Source: JAIBJP01 sp035639875 (GTDB taxonomy: Bacteria > Actinomycetota > Thermoleophilia > Gaiellales > Gaiellaceae). Taken from it: 36,459 nt of DNA. Below the pieces are notes generated by a model. That model saw nothing but the letters and a program-made list of their open reading frames with translations. It was not told where the DNA came from and made no database searches. Positions within the stretch are counted from its first letter, which is position 1. Each line of letters starts with the position of its first letter. Positions 7,998 to 15,554 of the stretch are shown here, piece by piece. The translations under genes were made by a program, and so were the position numbers. The DNA lies in NCBI GenBank assembly GCA_035639875.1, contig DASQXE010000120.1:1-36459 (forward strand). Direction: 5' to 3'.

Positions 7998-8834
7998 ATG
8001 GGCATCTCCGTCTTCTTCTCGCTCCTCGCGCTCGCGGCTCCGACCGCGCACGAGCGCCACGTCGTCGGCCACTCCGTCTTCGGGCGCCCGATCGTCGTGG
8101 TCGAGACCGGCAACCCGCTCAGCACGGCGCGGGTGCTCGTGGTCGGCTGCATCCACGGGAACGAGCCGGCCGGCATAGCCGTCACGCGACGTCTCCTCAC
8201 CGCTGCGCCGCCGCGACGCATCGACCTCTGGATCCTCCCGAACCTCAACCCGGACGGACGGGCTCTCGGCGTGCGCCAGAACGGTCGCGGCGTCGACCTC
8301 AACCGCAATTTCTCCTCCGGCTGGCGGCCGAACGGAGTGCGCTGGGATCCGACGTATCCCGGTCCCCGTCCCTTCTCCGAACCAGAGACGCGGACTGCGA
8401 GGGCGCTCATCCGACAGGTTCGACCGACGATCACGATCTGGTTCCACCAGCCTCAGGCCGTCGTGCGGGGGTGGGGCGACAGCATCCCAGTCGCGCGCCG
8501 CTACGCCCGCCTCGCGCGCGTTCCCTATCGCACTCTGCCGACGCCGAACGGAGCGGCGACTTGGTGGCAGAGCGACCACTTCCCTGGCACGAGCGCGTTC
8601 GTCGTCGAGCTTCCGCCGGGAAGCCTCTCGCGCGCGGCCGTCCGCCGCTACGCCGCGGCCGTCCTCGCCTTGACCTCTTCGGACCTGGCCAGGTGGGCGC
8701 CCGCCTCTTCCATGTCCCGAAGCGCGCGCTCGGAGTCGCCGGGCTCCACGTCGACGCCGCGCACGGCGTCCTCGACGACGGTAACGTCGAATCCGAGCCG
8801 GAGCGCATCCAACACGCTGTTCTTGACGCAGTAG
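7998..8834 (+). CDS. Secreted M14-family zinc carboxypeptidase-like protein with antisense-derived tail
   Basis: Predicted exported M14 metallopeptidase. A short signal peptide (residues 1-14) is followed by the zinc motif H53-x-x-E56 in CIHGNEPAG, the substrate-binding stretch VDLNRNF (N102, R103), the third ligand H150 in IWFHQPQ and the general base E204 in VVELPPGS. The pattern is closest to DD- or D,L-type M14 enzymes that act on cell-wall peptides, which fits the divergent murein endopeptidase. The catalytic domain looks complete by about residue 227. The frame then stays open for another ~50 Ser/Thr/Arg-rich residues that are the antisense of pncA; this tail is probably recent and not functional. 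278 residues in all. Confidence 0.85.
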   Translation: MGISVFFSLLALAAPTAHERHVVGHSVFGRPIVVVETGNPLSTARVLVVGCIHGNEPAGIAVTRRLLTAAPPRRIDLWILPNLNPDGRALGVRQNGRGVDLNRNFSSGWRPNGVRWDPTYPGPRPFSEPETRTARALIRQVRPTITIWFHQPQAVVRGWGDSIPVARRYARLARVPYRTLPTPNGAATWWQSDHFPGTSAFVVELPPGSLSRAAVRRYAAAVLALTSSDLARWAPASSMSRSARSESPGSTSTPRTASSTTVTSNPSRSASNTLFLTQ

Positions 8835-9250
8835 TCGGTCGCTAGACCCGTGACGAACAGCCGGTCCACCCCGCGCTCGCGCAGGAGGTCGCCGAGCCGC
8901 GTGTCCTGAAAGGCGGAGTACCCCTGGCTGTTCGGGTCCTGGCCCTTGTCGAGGACGATGTCCACCTTCGCGCGTTCGAGCGCCGGATGGAGCTCGGCGC
9001 CCGGGGAGCCCTGGACGCAGTGCACCGGCCAGATGGACGGGGGGTCGGCGCCCCGCCACTTGGCGGGATCCACCTCCACGCCTCGAAACGAGCCGTGAGC
9101 CGGCGGGTGCCAGTCACGCGTCGCGATTACGAGGTCGAAGGAGTCGAGGAGCTTGTTGATCGGCCCGGCAATGCGGTCGCCTTCGGCCACGGGCAAGGCG
9201 CCGCCCGGCGTGAAGTCGTTCTGGAAGTCGACGACGAGGAGTGCGTCCAC
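8648..9250 (-). CDS. pncA: Nicotinamidase
   Basis: Cysteine-hydrolase-fold amidase converting nicotinamide to nicotinate for NAD salvage, cytoplasmic. 200 residues, the normal length. The catalytic triad is present as D8 (VVDFQNDF), K102 (LDKGQ) and C141 (ATDYCVK). Metal-site residues D46, H48 and H52 (TRDWHPPAH) and H77 (WPVHCVQG) match known nicotinamidases. The start is GTG 9250 with TAGACT 6 nt upstream. Its 3' end overlaps the convergent M14 gene by 187 nt. Confidence 0.93.
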   Translation of the reverse strand: MDALLVVDFQNDFTPGGALPVAEGDRIAGPINKLLDSFDLVIATRDWHPPAHGSFRGVEVDPAKWRGADPPSIWPVHCVQGSPGAELHPALERAKVDIVLDKGQDPNSQGYSAFQDTRLGDLLRERGVDRLFVTGLATDYCVKNSVLDALRLGFDVTVVEDAVRGVDVEPGDSERALRDMEEAGAHLARSEEVKARTAAA

Positions 9251-9256
9251 GCTCCG

Positions 9257-9262
9257 AGTCTA
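9257..9262 (-). promoter_or_regulatory. -10 hexamer TAGACT, leaderless pncA start
   Basis: TAGACT on the minus strand ends 6 nt before GTG 9250; no Shine-Dalgarno. Confidence 0.5.
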
Positions 9263-9337
9263 GACAGAGCCTCGCGGGACCCGTGAGCGCGAGCTCAACG
9301 TAGGTTCGTGGATGGACTCGATCGTGACCCAGCCTCG

Positions 9338-9343
9338 TATAGT
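9338..9343 (+). promoter_or_regulatory. -10 hexamer TATAGT before the ECF sigma gene
   Basis: TATAGT ends 9 nt before ATG 9353, so the transcript would begin at or just before the start codon. The hexamer looks like a housekeeping-type -10 rather than an ECF-type one, so clear autoregulation is not visible. Confidence 0.45.
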
Positions 9344-9352
9344 CGGCGCGCA

Positions 9353-9889
9353 ATGCCTGCTTCGGGCCGCGACGAGCGCGCCTGGGTGCGGGGCGCCCAA
9401 GCGGGGTCGGCCTCGGACCTCGAGGCCCTCTTTCGCAGCCACTGGCCGCGGGCCTACCGGGCTGCGTACCTCGTCGTCCAGGATCGGGCCGCCGCCGAGG
9501 ACATTGCCCAGGAGGCGTTCATCTCGGCCGTCCGGGCCCTCGGCTCATTCGACCGCCGCCGACCGTTCGGCCCCTGGTTGCACCGCATCGTCGTCAACCG
9601 CGCGATCGACTGGACCCGAGCCCGTTCGCTGCGCCGCGAGGTTGGAGAGGAGCCGCTTGCGGGCGCGGCCGCCCCGGCAGAGAACCCCGCGCGTCCGCTG
9701 TCCCCAGGCGTCGTCTCCGCGCTCGCCGACCTCTCGCCCGACCATCGCGCCGTGATCGTCCTTCGCTATCTGCTCGAGTACACGCCCGGAGAGATCGCGA
9801 AGCTGCTCGACCTTCCGCGCGGAACCGTCAACTCGCGGCTGCGGCGCGGTCTCGACACATTGCAAGGACGCCTCGAGGAGGAGAGGTGA
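9353..9889 (+). CDS. ECF-type RNA polymerase sigma factor
   Basis: 178-residue sigma-70 family protein with only regions 2 and 4, the extracytoplasmic-function layout. Region 2 covers about residues 22-90 (DRAAAEDIAQEAFISAVRAL, then RPFGPWLHRIVVNRAID). Region 4 covers about 120-172 (LSPDHRAVIVLRYLLEYTPGE and the helix-turn-helix IAKLLDLPRGTVNSRLRRGL). ATG 9353 is chosen because the conserved sequence starts there and TATAGT precedes it; an earlier ATG at 9308 adds residues unlike the family. Its stop overlaps the next gene's GTG as GTGA, so translation is coupled to the predicted anti-sigma factor. The signal and target promoters are unknown. Confidence 0.92.
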   Translation: MPASGRDERAWVRGAQAGSASDLEALFRSHWPRAYRAAYLVVQDRAAAEDIAQEAFISAVRALGSFDRRRPFGPWLHRIVVNRAIDWTRARSLRREVGEEPLAGAAAPAENPARPLSPGVVSALADLSPDHRAVIVLRYLLEYTPGEIAKLLDLPRGTVNSRLRRGLDTLQGRLEEER

Positions 9890-11040
9890 CCGACGCCGAG
9901 CTGCGCGAGCGCCTCGCCGGCAATCCCATCCCAGGTGAGCGCGAGAGCGAAGATCGCGCGTGGGCGATCGTTCGCGAAGCCTACGACCAGCGCGAGCGAG
10001 TCCCGCGCACGGACCGGCGCTGGCGTCCGGTCATCGTCCTCGCGCTCATCGCGGCCGTGGTCGCGGCTGCCGTGACGGCACCGGGCCGCGCCGTCGTCGA
10101 GAAGCTCCGCGAGGCAGTCGGTCTCGAAAAGACCGAGCCGCGCCTGCTGCGCCTTCCCGCAGGCGGACTCCTCCTCGTCGATTCTGCGCACGGGCCGTGG
10201 GTCGCTCACCGGGACGGTTCGAAACGGCGCCTCGGCTCATACGAGGCCGCGTCGTGGTCACCGCGCGGGAAGTTCGTGGTCGCCACGCGCGGTCGTGACG
10301 TGGTCGCGCTCGAGCCAGACGGAGACGTGCACTGGACTCTCACCCGACCGCACCGGGTGTCGGACGCTCGCTGGGCCCCGAGCGGCTTCCGGATCGCGTA
10401 CCGCGAAGGGAACACGCTGCGCGTCGTCATCGGCAACGGCGAAGGCGACCACCTGCTCGCGCGCGCGGTCGCCGCCGTCGCACCCGCCTGGAGGCCGGAG
10501 CCCGCCGGCTTGAACGTCGCCGCCTACGCGAGTCGCGACGGCACCGTGCACGTCGTCGCCGTGGATACACGCCAGGAGCTCTGGCACACGTACGCCGGCG
10601 CGCCCGTGACCCGACTTCTCTGGTCGGAGGGATCGCTCCTCGTCTGGCGCGGTGGGATCGGGCACCTCTACGACTTCGGCGGACGCCTCCAGGAGACCAT
10701 CGAGCTGCGGCCGGGCCACGTCGTGCTCGGCGCGACCTTCGCCCCGAACGGCGAGCTCTTCTACACGGACTACGACCCGCAGGCGCGCAAGACGAGCGTC
10801 GTGCGGATGGACGGAAAGCCGCAGACGATCTTCCGCGGCGCCGGTCGTCTCGAGGACGTCGTGTCCTCGCCCAACGGCAACTGGCTACTCGTCACATGGA
10901 CGTCCGCAGACGAGTGGCTCTTCCTGCACATGCCGTCGGTCGACCGGTTCCTGACGGTGACGAACGTCATCGCCCAGTTCGATCCTGGCGCGACCGGGCC
11001 TCGCGCCGCTCCCCGCATAGCGGGGTGGTGCTGCTCGTGA
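9886..11040 (+). CDS. Membrane anti-sigma candidate with extracytoplasmic beta-propeller
   Basis: 384-residue protein, probable regulator of the sigma factor encoded just upstream. It has a short cytoplasmic N-terminus (1-46, charged, enough to bind a sigma factor), one membrane span (about 48-65), and a long outside domain. Repeated units in that domain resemble TolB/WD40-type blades: GSYEAASWSPRGKFVVAT, VSDARWAPSGFRIAY and LGATFAPNGELFYTD. The zinc-binding HxxxCxxC motif of classical ZAS anti-sigma factors is absent. Start GTG 9886 overlaps the sigma stop by 4 nt. The anti-sigma role is inferred from position and topology, not from a recognised anti-sigma domain; the propeller could be the sensor. 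Confidence 0.8.
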   Translation: MTDAELRERLAGNPIPGERESEDRAWAIVREAYDQRERVPRTDRRWRPVIVLALIAAVVAAAVTAPGRAVVEKLREAVGLEKTEPRLLRLPAGGLLLVDSAHGPWVAHRDGSKRRLGSYEAASWSPRGKFVVATRGRDVVALEPDGDVHWTLTRPHRVSDARWAPSGFRIAYREGNTLRVVIGNGEGDHLLARAVAAVAPAWRPEPAGLNVAAYASRDGTVHVVAVDTRQELWHTYAGAPVTRLLWSEGSLLVWRGGIGHLYDFGGRLQETIELRPGHVVLGATFAPNGELFYTDYDPQARKTSVVRMDGKPQTIFRGAGRLEDVVSSPNGNWLLVTWTSADEWLFLHMPSVDRFLTVTNVIAQFDPGATGPRAAPRIAGWCCS

Positions 11041-11534
11041 GGGTGCGCGTCGTTCTTGCCGCCGCCATGCTCGCGGTCGTGTTCGCTTGGAGCTCGCTCG
11101 CCGCCGGACCGGTCCGCGACCGACTCGACTGGCGTAGCCCAAGGATCGCCAGGGCCGGACCCCTCGCCGTCGCTTACCCACAGGACTGGCATGCCCTCAG
11201 CCGTTCAGGCAACGGCCTGTCAATCGCCTCGTTTCCGCTCTCGCGCCGCTGGCTCGACTCGGAACAGAAGTCGATGCCGGCCGACGGCGTCTTCATCTGG
11301 GCCTTCACGTACGGCCACATGCCCGCGAAATTCGCGGCGGCGTTTCCGGTTCGACCGGCTCGCCTCCGTCTCGACCCGAAGACGTTCGCGTATTACGAAT
11401 GTGGGTTCAATCTCGAGGGCTACGCGCTCCGCTTTCGCGATCACGGATACACCGTCCAGGTGATGGTGGCGCTCGGCAGGCACGCCGACCCGAACGCAGC
11501 CCTGGAAGTCGTGAACCGCCTCGGCGTCAGCTAG
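11037..11534 (+). CDS. Small secreted protein of the sigma/anti-sigma operon, function unknown
   Basis: 165-residue protein beginning at GTG 11037, which overlaps the preceding stop as GTGA. The first ~26 residues are a signal peptide (VRVRVVLAAAMLAVVFAW, then Ala/Gly before the likely cut). The mature part contains VAYPQDWHALSRSGNGLSIASF, which resembles the opening strand of PsbP/DUF1795-like domains; this is a fold guess only. Two runs rich in aromatics follow (FIWAFTYGH, FAYYECGFNLEGYALRF). Strict coupling to the sigma and anti-sigma genes suggests it acts in the same envelope response, perhaps as ligand or effector. I do not recognise a specific family. Confidence 0.78.
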   Translation: MRVRVVLAAAMLAVVFAWSSLAAGPVRDRLDWRSPRIARAGPLAVAYPQDWHALSRSGNGLSIASFPLSRRWLDSEQKSMPADGVFIWAFTYGHMPAKFAAAFPVRPARLRLDPKTFAYYECGFNLEGYALRFRDHGYTVQVMVALGRHADPNAALEVVNRLGVS

Positions 11535-11668
11535 CCGCTGCCGTATCCGTAGCCGCCCCCGCCCCTGGTCACTTCCTGCCCGCCCGTCGTGGCGCCTCCT
11601 GCGCCGGCCCCGCCGAGCGTGAGCGTTCCCGACCATACGACGGCTGCGGTCCGGTTGGATTGCACCAT
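11531..11668 (-). CDS. Possible 45-residue Gly-rich small protein
   Basis: Minus-strand open frame from ATG 11668 (or GTG 11665) to a TAG that shares the palindrome CTAG with the stop of the convergent secreted-protein gene. Its ATG shares CATG with the start of the divergent DUF488 gene. The predicted peptide begins with SNRTAAVVWSGTLTLGG and ends in a Gly/Tyr run, GGGGYGYGSG. The beginning faintly resembles the N-terminus of OsmC-family proteins but is far too short to be one. It exactly fills an otherwise empty gap. No ribosome-binding site or -10 is evident, so it may be a chance frame. Confidence 0.33.
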   Translation of the reverse strand: MVQSNRTAAVVWSGTLTLGGAGAGGATTGGQEVTRGGGGYGYGSG

Positions 11669-12185
11669 GCGCGTGCTCACGATCGGTCACGGGACCCGGC
11701 CCATCGAGGAGCTGGTCAAGACGCTGCGACGTGGAGGGGCGCAAACGCTCGTGGACGTGCGCCGGTTTCCGGGATCGCGCCGAAATCCCCAGTTCAACCA
11801 AGCAGCCCTCGAGCGGACGCTCGCGCAGGCACGCATCGCCTACCGGCACGAGGTCGAGCTCGGCGGGCGCCGAAGCGGCGAGCCGGGTGAAGAACGCTTC
11901 GGCTGCATCCGCACGGCCGCCTTCCGCAGCTACGCCGCGCGGATGGGAACCGCTGCCTGGCAAGCAGCGCTCGCCCGCGCGCTGGCCGAGCCAGCTCCGT
12001 GCTTCATGTGCGCGGAGACGGCGTGGTGGAAGTGCCACCGGCGCCTGATCGCCGAGCTACTCGGCGCCCGTGGTCACGAGGTCATCCACCTATTGGGCCC
12101 GCACGAATACGCGCCGCATCTCCTTTGGGACGAGGCCGAGGTCCGTGACGAGAAGCTCTATCTTTGCGGCGAGCTGGTCGCGTGA
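11667..12185 (+). CDS. DUF488 domain protein
   Basis: 172-residue member of the DUF488 family. The typical opening is seen (TIGHGTRPIEELVKTLRRGG, then LVDVRRFPGSRRNPQFN), with the conserved C-terminal pattern CAETAWWKCHRRLIAELL, where the Cys-Ala-Glu and Cys-His-Arg elements may form an active or binding site. Biochemical function of the family is not established. ATG 11667 is the natural start. The stop overlaps the amidohydrolase start by one base (TGATG), so the two are probably co-translated. Confidence 0.88.
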   Translation: MRVLTIGHGTRPIEELVKTLRRGGAQTLVDVRRFPGSRRNPQFNQAALERTLAQARIAYRHEVELGGRRSGEPGEERFGCIRTAAFRSYAARMGTAAWQAALARALAEPAPCFMCAETAWWKCHRRLIAELLGARGHEVIHLLGPHEYAPHLLWDEAEVRDEKLYLCGELVA

Positions 12186-13726
12186 TGATCCTCGAAAACG
12201 GCATCATCAGGACGATGGATCCGGCGCTTCCCCGCGCGGGCGCGCTGGCCGTCGCCGGTGACGTGATCGCCGGCGGCGTCGGGACGCACGAGACCGCGTT
12301 GGCGAGCCCGGAGCGTGTCGATCTCGGTGGACGCTGCGTGCTGCCCGGCTTCAGCGACGCGCACGTTCACTTCCCGACGTGGTCGCTCGCGCAGCGGCAG
12401 GTGCGCCTGGAAGGAGCGAGTTCGATCGAAGAAGCGCTGGCGCGGGTCGCGGCGGCAATGCCCGCCGTCCAAAAGGGCCGGTGGCTGCGCGGCCTCGGCT
12501 GGCGAAGCGGGGACTGGTCACCCCCGATCGAGCCGACGAAGGAGGCACTCGATGCGGTGACGGGGAACGTGCCCGTGGCGCTCATGGCCAAGGACTACCA
12601 CTCGCTCTGGCTGAACTCCGCCGCGCTCGCGCAGGCGGACGGCGATTTCCAGGTCCCGGGCGGCGTCGTGGAGCGCGACGAACGCGGTGAGCCGACCGGC
12701 GTTCTGCGCGAGGAGTGCGCGTGGCATTTCAGGGACACGTACGTGCGCCCCACGCTCGAGGAGATGGTGGAGGCCTCGCGCGAGGGCGTCCGCGTCGCGA
12801 ACGCGCGCGGGGTCACCTCCGTGCACGACAAGGACGGCTGGCTCGGTGCGCTGGCCGTCTGGCAGGAACTGCGTCGCGACGGGGCACTGACCGTGCGCAT
12901 CTGGCAATCGCTGCCGCACGAGCACATCGACGCGCTCGCCGAGCTCGGCATCCGTGCCGGCCTTGGCGACGACGTCGTGCGCATCGGCTACATCAAGGCG
13001 TTCATGGACGGCACGCTGGGCTCGGGCACCGCCCGCCTCCTCGACGGCGGCGGGGTGGAGATCACGAGTCGGGACGAGCTCGAAGACATTGTGCGGCGCG
13101 CCGCGCGCGCCGGCTTCCCCGTCGCCGTGCACGCGATCGGGGACCTGGCCAACCGCGACGCGCTCGACGCCTTCGAATCCGCAGCGGACGAGTGGCGCCC
13201 GCGCGGATTACGACCGCGCATCGAGCATGCCCAGCTCCTGACCGCGGAGGACGTGCCGCGCTTCGCGCGGCTCGGCGTTGCCGCCTCCGTCCAGTTCAGC
13301 CATGCCCCCTCCGACCGCGACATCGCCGATCGCCGGTGGGCCGGGATGACTGACCGGGCCTACGCCTTTCGCTCGCTCCTCGACTCGGGGGCGCACCTTG
13401 CGAATGGATCGGACGCTCCGATCGAAGAGCTGGATCCTCTGCTCGGAATCCGCGCCGGCGTCCTGCGCACGCTCGACGCGAGGGATTCCTGGCATCCCGA
13501 ACAACGCGTGACCGTCGCCGAGGCGCTGGAGGCCACGTGCGTCGCACCCGCCTGGCTTTGCGGCGACGAGCGCCGGCGCGGGAAGCTCCTCCCTGGGTAC
13601 CTCGCGGATCTCGTGGTTCTCGACCGCGACCCGCTCGAGTGTCCGCTCGAGGAGCTCGCCAACATCGAGGTGGTCGCAACGATGCTTGGCGGGCGCTGGG
13701 TCTTCAACGCCCCACCGTGGGACTAG
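12185..13726 (+). CDS. Amidohydrolase family protein (YtcJ-like)
   Basis: 513-residue metal-dependent hydrolase of the amidohydrolase_3/YtcJ group. The metal-binding HxH is at about H60/H62 (SDAHVHF). Later ligands are in AVHAIGD, IEHAQLL and the C-terminal Asp of GSDAPIEELDPLLGI. The small N- and C-terminal strands that form the urease-type beta-sandwich are present (ILENGIIRTMD at the start; GYLADLVVLDRDP near the end). Start ATG 12185 overlaps the DUF488 stop. Substrates of this group are diverse (N-substituted amino acids, cyclic amides) and cannot be assigned here. Probably cytoplasmic; no signal peptide. Confidence 0.9.
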   Translation: MILENGIIRTMDPALPRAGALAVAGDVIAGGVGTHETALASPERVDLGGRCVLPGFSDAHVHFPTWSLAQRQVRLEGASSIEEALARVAAAMPAVQKGRWLRGLGWRSGDWSPPIEPTKEALDAVTGNVPVALMAKDYHSLWLNSAALAQADGDFQVPGGVVERDERGEPTGVLREECAWHFRDTYVRPTLEEMVEASREGVRVANARGVTSVHDKDGWLGALAVWQELRRDGALTVRIWQSLPHEHIDALAELGIRAGLGDDVVRIGYIKAFMDGTLGSGTARLLDGGGVEITSRDELEDIVRRAARAGFPVAVHAIGDLANRDALDAFESAADEWRPRGLRPRIEHAQLLTAEDVPRFARLGVAASVQFSHAPSDRDIADRRWAGMTDRAYAFRSLLDSGAHLANGSDAPIEELDPLLGIRAGVLRTLDARDSWHPEQRVTVAEALEATCVAPAWLCGDERRRGKLLPGYLADLVVLDRDPLECPLEELANIEVVATMLGGRWVFNAPPWD

Positions 13727-13729
13727 AAT
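13724..13729 (+). promoter_or_regulatory. -10 hexamer TAGAAT, leaderless HxlR gene start
   Basis: TAGAAT begins just before the preceding gene's stop codon (13724-13726) and ends 6 nt before ATG 13736. No Shine-Dalgarno. Confidence 0.55.
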
Positions 13730-13735
13730 TAGGGC

Positions 13736-14101
13736 ATGGCGATGCGAACGATGAAGGCCGTGCACGACGAGTCCTGCTCGGTCGCGTGCACCGCCGAGAT
13801 CATCGGGTCGAAATGGACCGCGATCATCGTCCACGATCTCTCCGAGGGGCCCCGGCGCTTCTCCGAGCTCGAGCGATCGTGCCCGGGGATCAGTCCGCGC
13901 ACGCTGTCCGAGCGGTTGCGGGTCCTCGAGCAAGAGGGCGTCATCGCGCGCACGAGCGCGCGGCGGCGCGTCGATTACGAGCTGACCGAGAAGGGCGAGG
14001 CGCTCCTGCCGATCATCGACGCCATGCGGCGCTTTGGGCACAAATGGCTCGTTCCAGAGCGCGGCCACGCCCATCAGCCGGACGCGGCCTCCGTCGGCTA
14101 G
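13736..14101 (+). CDS. HxlR-family winged-helix transcriptional regulator
   Basis: 121-residue DNA-binding protein of the HxlR/MarR-like winged-helix group. Hallmarks are the N-terminal Cys region (DESCSVACTAEIIGSKW), the recognition helix (PGISPRTLSERLRVLEQEGVI) and the wing (RRRVDYELTEKGEALLPII). HxlR proteins usually act as dimers and respond to electrophiles, oxidants or metabolites, often through the N-terminal Cys; two Cys (near residues 14 and 18) are present here. It is separately promoted by the TAGAAT box, so it is not simply the last gene of the amidohydrolase operon. It shares the stop palindrome CTAG (14098-14101) with the convergent peptidase. Targets unknown. Confidence 0.9.
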   Translation: MAMRTMKAVHDESCSVACTAEIIGSKWTAIIVHDLSEGPRRFSELERSCPGISPRTLSERLRVLEQEGVIARTSARRRVDYELTEKGEALLPIIDAMRRFGHKWLVPERGHAHQPDAASVG

Positions 14102-15429
14102 CGGAGCTCCCCCAGCGCGAGGAGCGCCTCGCGCGCGGTCGCCACGCCCAGCGGTATATAGCGCGCCAGGATGCGCTCGTTCGGCGAGTGCATGTTCGCG
14201 TCGGGGAGCCCGAACCCCGTCAGGATCGCTGGGATGCCGCGCTCGACGAGCGCCGGCACGAGCGGGATCGATCCGCCCGAGCGCAGGAGAAGCGGCCGCT
14301 TCCCGAGCACTCGCTCGAACGCATCCTGCGCGAGGCGGACGGCCGCGGCATCGGGTGGGCTCAGCGCTCCGGGCGTGGCCGAGCGGCGCGTGATCTCGAG
14401 CTCGGCGCCTCGCGGAGCAGCCTCGCGAAGGAGATCCTCGAAGCCGTCGGCGATCCGAGCCGCATCCTGTCCTGGGGCAAGTCGGATGGAGACATTCGCG
14501 ACGGCCTCGACCGGGAGCACAGTCTTGACGAGGTCCGGCTCGCCGGCGCGGATGCCGTGCACGTCCACCGCGGCGCCGGCGACGACGCGCCGATAGAAGT
14601 CGGCCGCGGCGCGCTCGTCCGTCGGGTGTGCGCCGGCATCCGCGAGGACCTGCGCGCCCGAGTCGAGCTCGTCCCATGAACGGACCTCCTCGTCGGTCGG
14701 CGGCGCGACGCCCTCGCGGAGCTCGTCCGGAACGGGCACGACCGCCTCGAGGACACGCATGAGGGCGTGGATCGCGTTCAGCGCGGCGCCGCCGAACAAT
14801 CCGGAGTGAAGGTCGCGCTCGCCGGTTCGAAGCCTGAGGTGGAAGTACGCGAGGCCGCGGACCCCGAGGTCGAACGCCGGCACGTCCATCCGCGGCATGC
14901 CGCCGTCGAAGATGAGGCAGGCGTCAGCACCGCGTTCGTCCGCCGCGAGGAACTCGACGATCGACTCGCCGCCGATCTCCTCCTCGCCGTCGAACGCGAC
15001 ACGCACGTTGACCGGCAAGGCGCCCTCCTCCGCGAGCGTGCGCGCGGCCTTGAGAGCGAGATACGAGTTGCCCTTGTCGTCGATCGCGCCGCGCGCGTAG
15101 ACGTAGCCGTCGCGAAGCTCGGGCTGGAAGGGCTCCGATTCCCACAGCTCGAGCGGAGCGGGCGGCTGCACGTCGAAGTGGCCGTAGAGGAGGATGGTGG
15201 GTGCCGTCGCAACGCCGTTGGACGCCGGAATCTCGCCGACGACGAGCGGCAGGCGCGTCGTCTCGACGAGCTCGGCCTCGCCGCCCGCGGCCTGCACGAA
15301 GTCGCGTAACCACTCCGCGGCGCGCCTGACGTCGTCCGCATGCGCCGGGTCGGCGCTCACGCTCGGGATGCGAAGCCACTCGAAGAGCTCGTCGAGCCAG
15401 GCGGGATCCGGCGTCTGAGCGTCGGTCAC
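14098..15429 (-). CDS. M20-family dipeptidase
   Basis: 443-residue dinuclear zinc peptidase of the M20 dipeptidase group (PepV/CNDP-like). Metal and catalytic motifs are clear: LYGHFDVQPP (His ligand and Asp), YARGAIDDKGN (bridging Asp), FDGEEEIGGES (catalytic Glu pair) and the later LIFDGG. The insert after about residue 205 (RDLHSGLFGGAALNA) marks the dimerisation/lid domain, and a C-terminal His is in PDANMHSPNE. Probably a cytoplasmic enzyme cleaving dipeptides. The start is GTG 15429 with TAGACT 9 nt upstream. It is convergent with HxlR, their stops overlapping at CTAG. Confidence 0.93.
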   Translation of the reverse strand: MTDAQTPDPAWLDELFEWLRIPSVSADPAHADDVRRAAEWLRDFVQAAGGEAELVETTRLPLVVGEIPASNGVATAPTILLYGHFDVQPPAPLELWESEPFQPELRDGYVYARGAIDDKGNSYLALKAARTLAEEGALPVNVRVAFDGEEEIGGESIVEFLAADERGADACLIFDGGMPRMDVPAFDLGVRGLAYFHLRLRTGERDLHSGLFGGAALNAIHALMRVLEAVVPVPDELREGVAPPTDEEVRSWDELDSGAQVLADAGAHPTDERAAADFYRRVVAGAAVDVHGIRAGEPDLVKTVLPVEAVANVSIRLAPGQDAARIADGFEDLLREAAPRGAELEITRRSATPGALSPPDAAAVRLAQDAFERVLGKRPLLLRSGGSIPLVPALVERGIPAILTGFGLPDANMHSPNERILARYIPLGVATAREALLALGELR

Positions 15430-15438
15430 GGGGAGGGG

Positions 15439-15444
15439 AGTCTA
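15439..15444 (-). promoter_or_regulatory. -10 hexamer TAGACT before M20 dipeptidase
   Basis: TAGACT on the minus strand ends 9 nt before GTG 15429. The intervening bases are C-rich, with no Shine-Dalgarno. Confidence 0.4.
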
Positions 15445-15554
15445 CTGGGGCCACCCCGAGCCACCACCCGCTTTCGAGCGTACCCCAGCCCAGCGTACGC
15501 GTGTGCGCCGGAATGTGACGGTTCTGCGCCGGGGAATAGAGCCGGCAGGCGGCT

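Noticed and set aside
15475..15545. Short direct repeats (AGCGTAC twice; GCGCCGG twice) after the sigma gene
   Set aside because: Units are 7 bp and isolated, as expected by chance in GC-rich DNA; no array or flanking element.
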